NCBI GenBank assembly: GCA_963734685.1
Contig: CAVTIC010000001.1
Coordinates: 1,054,001-1,118,000 of the forward strand
Length of the DNA: 64,000 nucleotides
Direction: 5' to 3'
Source: JAOUEA01 sp963734685
GTDB lineage: Bacteria; Actinomycetota; UBA4738; HRBIN12
The notes beneath the pieces were generated by a model. It did not search any database. It saw only the letters and a list, made by a program, of their open reading frames with translations, and was not told the DNA's origin. The number at the start of each line of letters is the position of its first letter. Within the stretch, counting starts at the first letter, position 1. Position numbers and translations under genes: made by a program. Below, one piece after another: positions 9,562-16,299 of the stretch.

Positions 9562-10881
9562 ATGCGACGGCTGCGACCGGAGACCACGTACCTCGTCTAC
9601 TCGACCGTCGAGGGGTTCGTGTTCCACATGATGTCGGTGCTGTTCAGCGTCTACCTGATCGTCGAGCTCGAGCTGGGGCCGCTGCAGCTGCTGCTGATGG
9701 GCACCGTGCTCGAGGGCGCCTACCTGCTGTTCGAGGTGCCGACCGGCGTGGTCGCCGACACCGTGAGCCGGCGCCTCTCGGTCGTGATCGGTCTGGTCGG
9801 CACCGGCGCCGCATTCCTGCTGCTCGGGGTCTCGGGGTCGTTCGCGGTCGCCATGGTGTCGCAGGCGTTGTGGGGCTTGTTCGCGACGTTCCAGAGCGGC
9901 GCGGACGTGGCATGGCTCACCGACGAGATCGGGGAGGAAGCCGCGCAGCCGATGTACCTGCGGAGCGAACAGTGGTGGCAGGCCGGCTCGCTCGTCGGCA
10001 TCGCGGTGGGCGTCGCGATCGCGTCGTTCACCACGCTGCGAACCCCGATCCTGCTGAGCGGCGCGGGGTTCGTGCTGCTCGGCGTGTTCATGGCGCTCGC
10101 CATGCGCGAGGAAGGCTTCCACCCCGAGCGGCGCGAGGGCGAGCGTCTGCACACCTCGCTGGCGACCACGGTCCGCGAGGGCGTCGCCGTCGTGCGGGCC
10201 CACCACGTGATGCTGTTGATCCTCGCGACGGCCGCGCTGCACGGCATGTCGACCGAGGGCTTCGATCGACTCGCCGACCTGCACCTGCTCGACGACATCG
10301 GGCTGCCGACGCTGGGCGGCATCGCACTGCCGGTCTGGTTCGGCATCCTCGACGGTGGGGCGCTCCTGCTCGGCATCGTCGCGCTCGCGGTCGTGAAACG
10401 GCACGTGCACCTGCAGGGGCACGCCGCCGTGGCGCGGGTGCTCGCGGTGGTCGACGTCGTGCTCGTCGCCTCGGTGGTCGCGTTCGCGCTGGTCGCGAGC
10501 TTCTGGTGGGCGCTCGCGGCCTTCTGGGTCGTGGGCACCCTGCGGAGCGTCCGCGAGCCGGTGTTCACCGCGTGGATCAACCAAGGGCTCGACGCGAAGA
10601 CGCGCGCGACGATCAACTCGATCGGCGGACAGTCCGACGCGATCGGGCAAGCCGTGGGCGGGCCGGGCATCGGCCTGGTCGCGCGCTCGGTCTCGGTGCC
10701 GACCGCGCTCGTCGTCTCGGGCGTGCTCCGGCTCCCGGCGCTGTTCCTCTATGCGCGGGCGATCAAGCGTGGCTCGGTGGGCACGCTTGCACCCGACGAG
10801 ATCGACGCCGAGCTTCGGCTGGAGGACGAGCCGGCCACGGCCGAGGTGCCCGAAGGCCCGGACGTGCCGCCCGAGCGGTAG
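9562..10881 (+). CDS. MFS transporter
   Basis: A major facilitator superfamily protein of 439 residues with about twelve hydrophobic segments and a long, charged central loop (around HPERREGERLH). The first helices and the GVVADTVSRRLS segment match the loop 2-3 signature of drug/proton antiporters. Substrate is not predictable. An AGGGAG ribosome site at 9551-9556 supports the ATG at 9562. No regulator gene adjoins it. The 217 bases upstream show no clear RNA or operator. Confidence 0.87.
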   Translation: MRRLRPETTYLVYSTVEGFVFHMMSVLFSVYLIVELELGPLQLLLMGTVLEGAYLLFEVPTGVVADTVSRRLSVVIGLVGTGAAFLLLGVSGSFAVAMVSQALWGLFATFQSGADVAWLTDEIGEEAAQPMYLRSEQWWQAGSLVGIAVGVAIASFTTLRTPILLSGAGFVLLGVFMALAMREEGFHPERREGERLHTSLATTVREGVAVVRAHHVMLLILATAALHGMSTEGFDRLADLHLLDDIGLPTLGGIALPVWFGILDGGALLLGIVALAVVKRHVHLQGHAAVARVLAVVDVVLVASVVAFALVASFWWALAAFWVVGTLRSVREPVFTAWINQGLDAKTRATINSIGGQSDAIGQAVGGPGIGLVARSVSVPTALVVSGVLRLPALFLYARAIKRGSVGTLAPDEIDAELRLEDEPATAEVPEGPDVPPER

Positions 10882-10914
10882 GGCTGCGGTGCGTGCAGGG
10901 CGGCCCGGCCCCGA

Positions 10915-11226
10915 TCACCGGTTCGCGGGTGGCACGTCGACCACCGAGCGGGCGCGACGTGTCGATCCGTCGCTGCGTTCCCAGTCGCGGATCGCCTCGG
11001 CGAGGCCGATCAGGATCGCGCTGCCGCCCGTGACCGCGACGAGCCGCCCGATCGGCGACCGCTTCAGCCCCGGCACACGCATGATCAGCGGCACCGACAC
11101 GATGACCGCGCCCGCGAGCACGTTGCGCAGGCGCCGTCCGGCGGGGGAATCGAGGAATTCGAGCAGCTCGTCGGCCGCGATGTCCGCTCGCTCGGCGAGG
11201 TGTCTGATGCGTTCCATGCTGCTCAT
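10915..11226 (-). CDS. Small protein with two hydrophobic stretches, unknown function
   Basis: A 103-residue protein I do not recognise. An N-terminal amphipathic helix region (ERADIAADELLEFLDSPAGRR) is followed by a hydrophobic segment (NVLAGAVIVSVPLIM), a basic linker and a second weakly hydrophobic stretch (LVAVTGGSAILIGLA). This suggests a small membrane-associated protein. The ATG at 11226 is preferred over the TTG/GTG codons just upstream because GGTGG lies five bases ahead of it. It lies downstream of the large GNAT/synthetase gene on the same strand, 54 bases after that gene's stop. Confidence 0.6.
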   Translation of the reverse strand: MSSMERIRHLAERADIAADELLEFLDSPAGRRLRNVLAGAVIVSVPLIMRVPGLKRSPIGRLVAVTGGSAILIGLAEAIRDWERSDGSTRRARSVVDVPPANR

Positions 11227-11280
11227 GGCCACCAATCTAGCGCGCCGCGACGCGAGCGACGGTGCGGACGCGTACGCGCC

Positions 11281-13998
11281 TCAACCCTCGGCCTGCGCGG
11301 CGAACGGCGTGGCCGGCGCCGGCACGCGCACCCCGATGCGCGCGTCGACGACGACCGCGCCGTCGGTGCCGACGATGACAGGGTTGCAGTCCATCTCCGC
11401 GATCGCGTCGTGCGTCACGGCGAGCGCGCCCAAGCGAAGCACGACCTCCGTCAGGGCGGCGACGTCGGCCTTCGGCGCCCCTCGGAACCCGTCCAGCAGC
11501 GGGAACGTCGAGAGCGACCGGATCATCTCCTCGACGTCGAGATCGGTGAGGGGCGCCACCCGCACGGCCACGTCCCGGGTGAGCTCGACGGTCACGCCAC
11601 CCGCCCCCACCGCGATCACCGGACCGAACACCGGGTCGGCCACGGCGCCCACGAGCATCTCGACGCCGGCGGCGATCATCTCCTGCACGAGGAAGCCGTC
11701 GAGGCGTTCGCCCGCACCTTCCACCCGGTCGGCCATCGCCGTCGCGGCCGCGAGCACGTCGTCGGGGACGAGGTCGAGCACGACCGCGCCGACCTCGGTC
11801 TTGTGCACGGGCCCGATCGCCTTCAGGGCCACCGAGCCGCCGAACGACGACGCGGTCTCGACGGCTTCCTCGGGTGTGGCGACATGCGCCTGCCGCGCGG
11901 TGGGCACGCCGTAGCATCCGAGCAGCTCGCGGACCTCCTCGGGCGTGAGCCATCCCTCGCCCCGGGTGAGCGCCCCGGCGATCACCGCCGCGGCTTCGTC
12001 CTCCCGGACGTCGAATGCGGGCACGGTTCCTTCGGGCTTCGAGCGCCACACGCCCAGCTCCGTCGCGTGCGCGAGGGCGATCGCCGCCTGCTCGGGGAAG
12101 GCGAACGATGGCACGCGGACGCCGGGGGCTCGCAGCGCATCGGGCAGCCCGCGCGAGGACATGAAGGATGTGAGCACCGGGATGCGTCCATCGATCGACG
12201 CGATCGCATCGATCATCGCGCCGGCGATCGCGGGCGCGGACGATTCCAGAGGGGGGATGTACAGCACGATCAGCGCGTCGATGCCCCGATCGGCCGCCAC
12301 GGTGCGGATCGCGCGGCCGTAGTCCTCGGGGGAGGCCGACGCGATCATGTCGACGGGGTTCGAGAGCGAAGCCTCGGCGGGCAGGAAGGTCTCCAGCGTC
12401 GAGACCGTCTCGTCGGAGAGCTCGGGCACCGACAGGCCGTTGGCCTCGCAGGTATCGGCGCACAGGATGCCGAGGCCTCCCGCGTTCGTCACGATCGCGA
12501 CCCGGTCGCCGGCCGGTACCGGCTGGTTCGCGAGCAGCGTGGCGACGTCGAACATCTCCTCGAGCGTGTCGGTGCGGATCACCCCGTGCTGGCGGAAGAG
12601 CGCGTCGACCGTGGTGTCGCTCGCGGCGAGCAGCGCCCCCGTGTGCGACGAGGCCGCGCGCCGGCCGGCGACGCTGCGGCCCGACTTCACGACCACGATC
12701 GGCTTCGTGCGTCCGATGCGGCGAGCGAGGCGTCCGAAGCGGCGGGGGTTCCCGAAACTCTCGAGGTAGAGCAGCACGAGGTCGGTGCTCTCGTCCTGCT
12801 CCCAGTAGCAGAGCAGGTCGTTGCCCGAGACGTCGGCCTTGTTGCCGACCGAGACGAACGTCGACAGGCCGAGCCCGAGCGCCGCCGCTTGCCCCATGAC
12901 GGCGAGCCCGAGCGCGCCGCTCTGCGACAGGAACCCGACGCGCCCGGAGGGCGGCCACGCGGTGACGAACGTGCCGTTCAGCAGCAGGTCCGAGCGGGTG
13001 TTCACCACGCCCATGCAGTTCGGGCCGATCAGCCGCATGCCGCTCGCCCGGCAGACCTCGAGCAGCTCGTGCTGTCGGTCGAGCCCCTCGGGTCCGGTCT
13101 CGCCGAAGCCCGCGGAGATCACGATCATCCCGCGCACACCTTTCTCGGCGCACTCGCGCGCCACGTCGACGACCCGGGCGGCCGGCACCGCGATGAACGC
13201 GACGTCGACCTCGCCGGGGATCTCGAGCACCGACGGGTAGGCAGGCACGCCCTGCACGGCGGGCGTGCTCGGGTTCACTGGGTACACGACCCCTTGGAAC
13301 GGGCCCGAGAGCAGGTTGTGCAGCAGGCGTCCTCCGATCGATGCGGGGTCGCGCGAGGCGCCGATCACCGCGATCGCGCTCGGCTCGAGAAGCACGCGGA
13401 CGGCGGCGGCCGCCGCGGCATCCTCACGCTGCTCGTACCGCTCGGCCGCCTCGTCGGTGATCTCGGTCGGGAACTCCACCTCGACCTCGCCGGGCACCGC
13501 GCGGATGCGCACCGCGAACCCCGTGCGCCGGAAGACGTCGATCATGCGGTGGTTCTCAGGCAGCACCTGGGCCACGCAGGTCTCGATGCCGTTGGCCTGC
13601 GCGGCCTGTGCGAGGTGGGCGATCAACAGCGAGCCGAGTCCGTGTCCTTGCAGCTCGTCGGCGACGCTCACGCTCACCTCGGCCCGCGGCACGGCGCCCT
13701 CACGAACGTACTGTGCGCCGCCGACCACGGTGCCGTCGGGTCCACCCGTGAATGCGAGGAGGGTGAGGTGGTCGACGTAGTCGACGTCGACGGCCCGCGC
13801 CGCCACCTCGGTGATGTCGACCGAGAGACCCCAGAACCGCAAGCGTCGGGACTCGTCGGAGAGGCCGATCAGGTAGTCCTCGACGCGCTCGCGGTCGTCG
13901 GGGCGCGCCGGGCGGATGTGGACCGTGCTGCCGTCACGCAGCACGAGATCGACCTCACGGTGGGCCGGGTAGCGCCGGTGGTCGTCGGACGTGCTCAT
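11281..13998 (-). CDS. GNAT acetyltransferase fused to ADP-forming acyl-CoA synthetase domains (Pat-like)
   Basis: A 905-residue fusion. Residues about 20-185 form a GNAT N-acetyltransferase domain (acetyl-CoA loop around ELQGHGLGSLL). The rest contains the CoA-binding domain (AVIGASRDPASIGG), the succinyl-CoA-ligase-like domain, a SHTGALLAAS segment with the candidate phospho-histidine, and a C-terminal ATP-grasp domain. Relatives are protein lysine acetyltransferases (Pat) and ADP-forming acetyl-CoA synthetases. In enterobacterial Pat the GNAT domain is C-terminal, but here it is N-terminal. Function may be protein acetylation, acyl-CoA synthesis, or both. The ATG at 13998 lacks a ribosome site and lies two bases beyond the 3' end of the selenocysteine tRNA. 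Confidence 0.88.
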   Translation of the reverse strand: MSTSDDHRRYPAHREVDLVLRDGSTVHIRPARPDDRERVEDYLIGLSDESRRLRFWGLSVDITEVAARAVDVDYVDHLTLLAFTGGPDGTVVGGAQYVREGAVPRAEVSVSVADELQGHGLGSLLIAHLAQAAQANGIETCVAQVLPENHRMIDVFRRTGFAVRIRAVPGEVEVEFPTEITDEAAERYEQREDAAAAAAVRVLLEPSAIAVIGASRDPASIGGRLLHNLLSGPFQGVVYPVNPSTPAVQGVPAYPSVLEIPGEVDVAFIAVPAARVVDVARECAEKGVRGMIVISAGFGETGPEGLDRQHELLEVCRASGMRLIGPNCMGVVNTRSDLLLNGTFVTAWPPSGRVGFLSQSGALGLAVMGQAAALGLGLSTFVSVGNKADVSGNDLLCYWEQDESTDLVLLYLESFGNPRRFGRLARRIGRTKPIVVVKSGRSVAGRRAASSHTGALLAASDTTVDALFRQHGVIRTDTLEEMFDVATLLANQPVPAGDRVAIVTNAGGLGILCADTCEANGLSVPELSDETVSTLETFLPAEASLSNPVDMIASASPEDYGRAIRTVAADRGIDALIVLYIPPLESSAPAIAGAMIDAIASIDGRIPVLTSFMSSRGLPDALRAPGVRVPSFAFPEQAAIALAHATELGVWRSKPEGTVPAFDVREDEAAAVIAGALTRGEGWLTPEEVRELLGCYGVPTARQAHVATPEEAVETASSFGGSVALKAIGPVHKTEVGAVVLDLVPDDVLAAATAMADRVEGAGERLDGFLVQEMIAAGVEMLVGAVADPVFGPVIAVGAGGVTVELTRDVAVRVAPLTDLDVEEMIRSLSTFPLLDGFRGAPKADVAALTEVVLRLGALAVTHDAIAEMDCNPVIVGTDGAVVVDARIGVRVPAPATPFAAQAEG

Positions 13999-14000
13999 CG

Positions 14001-14093
14001 CGGAGGCGGACGGGAATCGAACCCGCCTGGGAGCTCATCGCCCCCACGTCGGTTTTGAAGACCGCGGGGCCCACCAGGAACCCTGACGCCTCC
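14001..14093 (-). tRNA. selC: tRNA-Sec (anticodon TCA)
   Basis: A 93-base selenocysteine tRNA read on the minus strand. The acceptor arms GGAGGCG and CGCCTCC pair perfectly and are extended by a six-pair T stem, giving the 13-pair acceptor/T helix typical of tRNA-Sec. The D stem is long (six pairs, two of them G-U). The anticodon loop is CTTCAAA with anticodon TCA, and the variable arm is a seven-pair stem. Discriminator base is G, and CCA is not encoded. The product delivers selenocysteine to UGA codons together with SelB. The start codon of the downstream synthetase fusion follows after only two bases, so 3' processing would leave that mRNA almost leaderless. Confidence 0.95.
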
Positions 14094-14100
14094 ACCGCCC

Positions 14101-14106
14101 AGGCTA
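14101..14106 (-). promoter_or_regulatory. Candidate -10 element for tRNA-Sec
   Basis: Read on the minus strand this is TAGCCT, a fit to the actinobacterial TANNNT -10 element. It ends seven bases before the mature 5' end of the tRNA at 14093. No good -35 element is seen at 16-18 bases. Confidence 0.4.
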
Positions 14107-14164
14107 CCCGCCGGACGTGGTGAAGGGTGCTGGCGTGGGTGGTCCGCAGCCGGTACGCTGGCCA

Positions 14165-14183
14165 CTAGTCCATATCAGACTAG
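14165..14183. promoter_or_regulatory. Dyad operator in front of padR
   Basis: A perfect inverted repeat, CTAGTC and GACTAG, separated by seven bases. It touches the ribosome site of the PadR-family gene. The position fits an autoregulatory operator. PadR sites in other bacteria are also dyads, but with different sequences. Confidence 0.5.
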
Positions 14184-14200
14184 AAAGGATGTCCGTCGCG

Positions 14201-14746
14201 ATGGCGACCAAGGTGGAGATCGTGGTGCTCGGTCTGCTGGCCGAGGAGCCGATGTACGGATACGACCTGCTCGAGCGGTTCCGGGAGCGCGGCATGGGGT
14301 TCTGGACCGAGCTGAGTCGGGCCTCCGTGTACCAGGTGCTGAAGCGTCTCGAACGCGATGGACTCGTGACCGGGAAGGCGCAGGAAGGCCGCGTCGGGCC
14401 CGACCGGCGGGTCTTTCGCATCACCCGTGCGGGTCGCGACCTGCTGGCCGATGGTCTCGTCGCGATGGCATCGGAGCTGGTGCCGTACGACACCGACGGT
14501 GGGGTGGCGCTCGGGTTCGCGCACGTATTGCCCGCGTCGTCGGCGAAGGCGTTGGCCGACGTTCGTGAGCGCTCGGCGCGCGATCTGCTCGACGCCGTGC
14601 GGACCGAGCTCGCCCGCACCGCGACGGATCGCGACGCCGGCCGCGCCGTCTCGACCGCGATGCTGCAACAGCAGGCGGCGCTCGCCGAGGCCGAGCTCTC
14701 GTGGCTCAAGACCTACCGCACGGCGCTCGGCAAGGTGCGCCGCTGA
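14201..14746 (+). CDS. PadR family transcriptional regulator
   Basis: A 181-residue winged-helix repressor of the PadR family. The N-terminal domain shows the family pattern (KVEIVVLGLLAEEPMYGYDLLERF, in two parts) followed by the recognition and wing region (SVYQVLKRLERDGLV ... RRVFRITRAGRDLL). The C-terminal half is the helical dimerisation domain (Vir_C-like). Such proteins typically respond to phenolics or cell-envelope compounds and repress adjacent genes. The ATG at 14201 gives the usual N terminus. An ATG at 14189 is also in frame but abuts the GAAAGG ribosome site. The gene lies 44 bases ahead of a HAD phosphatase gene, probably in one unit. Confidence 0.87.
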   Translation: MATKVEIVVLGLLAEEPMYGYDLLERFRERGMGFWTELSRASVYQVLKRLERDGLVTGKAQEGRVGPDRRVFRITRAGRDLLADGLVAMASELVPYDTDGGVALGFAHVLPASSAKALADVRERSARDLLDAVRTELARTATDRDAGRAVSTAMLQQQAALAEAELSWLKTYRTALGKVRR

Positions 14747-14790
14747 CCCACCGGTTCAAGTCGGTGGCCGACCGTACGATGGGAATGACG

Positions 14791-15591
14791 ATGGAAGCCG
14801 CATTCTTCGACCTCGACAAGACGATCATCTCTCGCTCGTCCTCGCTCGCCCTCTCGCGGCCGCTGTACCGCGCGGGCATGGTCTCGCGCTCGCAGCTCGT
14901 GCGGGGGGCGTACGCGCAACTCGTCTACCTGCTGGTCGGGGCCGACGAGGACAAGATGGAGCGCCTCAAGGAAGGCATGCTCTCGCTCACGAGGGGGTGG
15001 AACCGGGCGCAGGTCGAGACGCTCGTGCGCGAGGTCATCTTCGATGTGATCGACCCGTACGTGTACCAGGAAGCGCTCGACCTCATGGCGCTGCACCGCA
15101 GCGAGGGCCGGCGCATCTACATCGTGTCGAGCTCGCCCGAGGAAGTCGTGCGGCCCCTCGCCCAGCACTTCGGCGCGAGCGGGGTCATCGCGACCCGCGC
15201 CGAGATCGACGACGACGGCCGGTACACCGGTGAGCTCGCGTTCTACGCCTACGGCGAACAGAAGGCCGAGGCGATCGAGGGTCTGGCGACCCGGCTCGGC
15301 ATCGACCTCGATCGCTCGTACGCCTACAGCGACTCGGTCACCGACCTGCCGATGCTCTCGGCGGTAGGGCATCCGGTCGCGGTGAACCCCGACCGCGACC
15401 TGCGACGCGAGGCCGAGGAACGCGGATGGCAGGTGCGCGATTTCCGCCGGCCGGTCCGGTTGCGCACGCGCATCGCGCAGGCCGTGCCGCCGCCGAAGCC
15501 CTCGATCGCCGCCGCGGTCGGCGCAGCCGCGATCGCGGTCGTGCTCGTCTGGGTCGTGCTGAGGTCGCGCTTGAATCGCGAGGAAGGCTGA
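14791..15591 (+). CDS. HAD-IB family phosphatase with C-terminal membrane anchor
   Basis: A haloacid-dehalogenase superfamily phosphatase of subfamily IB (SerB-like), 266 residues. Motif I is FFDLDKT near the N terminus, motif II is IVSSSP, and motif IV is YSDSVTDLPML. The C terminus holds one hydrophobic segment (SIAAAVGAAAIAVVLVWVVL), so it is probably tail-anchored. Family members dephosphorylate phosphoserine or small lipid and sugar phosphates; the substrate here is not known. The ATG at 14791 has GGGA six bases upstream. In-frame ATGs at 14779 and 14785 are alternatives. It follows the padR gene by 44 bases. Confidence 0.85.
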   Translation: MEAAFFDLDKTIISRSSSLALSRPLYRAGMVSRSQLVRGAYAQLVYLLVGADEDKMERLKEGMLSLTRGWNRAQVETLVREVIFDVIDPYVYQEALDLMALHRSEGRRIYIVSSSPEEVVRPLAQHFGASGVIATRAEIDDDGRYTGELAFYAYGEQKAEAIEGLATRLGIDLDRSYAYSDSVTDLPMLSAVGHPVAVNPDRDLRREAEERGWQVRDFRRPVRLRTRIAQAVPPPKPSIAAAVGAAAIAVVLVWVVLRSRLNREEG

Positions 15592-15595
15592 GGGC

Positions 15596-15671
15596 CTCGT
15601 TCTAACGAGAGTTCAGTCAACCCTGGTCGCTTGAGCGAGGCAAACCGGCAGGTCGAAGCGGCGCGGTTTGC
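15596..15671. repeat. Three adjacent short inverted repeats
   Basis: Directly after the HAD gene lie three perfect dyads: CTCGTT/AACGAG (15596-15609), TCGCT/AGCGA (15626-15637) and GCAAACCG/CGGTTTGC (15640-15647 and 15664-15671). The first could act as a weak terminator. Together they lead into the larger structure at 15703-15841. Confidence 0.5.
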
Positions 15672-15697
15672 GTCGTTCGGACTGGCGGGTGTACGGT
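15668..15697 (+). promoter_or_regulatory. Candidate promoter for a structured RNA
   Basis: TTGCGT at 15668-15673 and TACGGT at 15692-15697 are separated by 18 bases, an acceptable vegetative promoter. The predicted start, about 15703-15705, falls at the first base of a stable hairpin. No coding sequence of plus-strand orientation follows for 690 bases. Confidence 0.4.
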
Positions 15698-15702
15698 CGT
15701 GT

Positions 15703-15841
15703 GGGTGCCGAGAGGTACCCGCGAGGGGAGCAGAACCCACGCGCGAGTCAAGCCGCGGGAGGCATGCTCAGGCCCCGGGGGCAACGCCGCCGGCGCCCGA
15801 GCACGTGCGAGACGAGACGCTTGATACCTGCTCCCCTCGCG
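15703..15841 (+). ncRNA. Candidate structured non-coding RNA
   Basis: A hairpin with seven-base arms and a GAGA tetraloop (15703-15720) is followed by a long-range stem of 14 perfect pairs (15720-15733 with 15828-15841; the two structures share base 15720). Inside it, TCAAGC (15748-15753) pairs with GCTTGA, and nested TGCTC/GAGCA, CCGG/CCGG and GGC-AAC-GCC pairs build a rod-like fold about 120 bases long. No open frame explains it. It lacks the signatures of SRP RNA, tmRNA, RNase P RNA and the riboswitches I could test by eye. It could instead be a small inverted-repeat element (MITE-like) with 14-base ends. Strand is assigned from the candidate promoter and is uncertain. Confidence 0.4.
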
Positions 15842-15883
15842 CTATGCCTGGAACCCGTTTGACGCATGTCTCGGCGATCGTGT

Positions 15884-16138
15884 TCAGCCAAGCGCTGCAG
15901 GGTGCTCCAGCAGGTCGGCCAGACGCTCGGCGCGGAACGCGGCCTGGAGAGGGCGACCACCACCGACGTCGCGCGCGATCAGCGCCAGCTCGCGTTCAAC
16001 CGACGGGCCGAGTCGGCCGGTGCGGCCGTGGACCAACGGATCGAGGCGCCCCACTGCCCGATCGAGACGCTGGACCGCCTGTGCGAGCGGCCCCTGTCGG
16101 CGGGTGCGGAAGTCGTCGAGCGAGATGACCTGTGCCAT
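15884..16138 (-). CDS. Small conserved hypothetical protein
   Basis: An 84-residue protein that begins MAQVISLDDFRTRRQGPLAQ and is rich in Arg, Leu and Asp. It looks entirely helical and soluble, with an amphipathic central stretch (AVQRLDRAVGRLDPLV). No enzymatic motif is visible and I do not recognise a named family. The ATG at 16138 is preferred over upstream starts because the upstream extension is low-complexity and Pro/Ser rich. It lies on the strand opposite to the IS110 transposase, between the structured element and the transposon. Confidence 0.5.
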   Translation of the reverse strand: MAQVISLDDFRTRRQGPLAQAVQRLDRAVGRLDPLVHGRTGRLGPSVERELALIARDVGGGRPLQAAFRAERLADLLEHPAALG

Positions 16139-16299
16139 GCCCCGAACGATAGCCCGAGGGTCTGACAGAGAATGCGAGGGAGCCTCGGGTCGGTGGTCTG
16201 ACTCAGGGTCTGACCGGCCGGAACGTGCCTGTGGGCGTGAGCTGTCGACCACCCTCCTGAGGCTCGGATCGGCACGACCGGTCGGGCGAACGTGACCTT

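Noticed and set aside
8160..11033. Long plus-strand open frame opposite the Ppx gene and through the MFS gene
   Set aside because: No domain is recognisable. It overlaps two well-supported genes and its composition is typical of an antisense frame.
11200..14058. Long plus-strand frame antisense to the GNAT/synthetase gene
   Set aside because: No recognisable motifs, and the opposite strand encodes a complete, motif-rich protein.
15703..15841. SRP RNA, tmRNA, RNase P RNA, TPP or c-di-GMP riboswitch
   Set aside because: The expected signature sequences of each are absent by eye, so only an unknown structured element is claimed.
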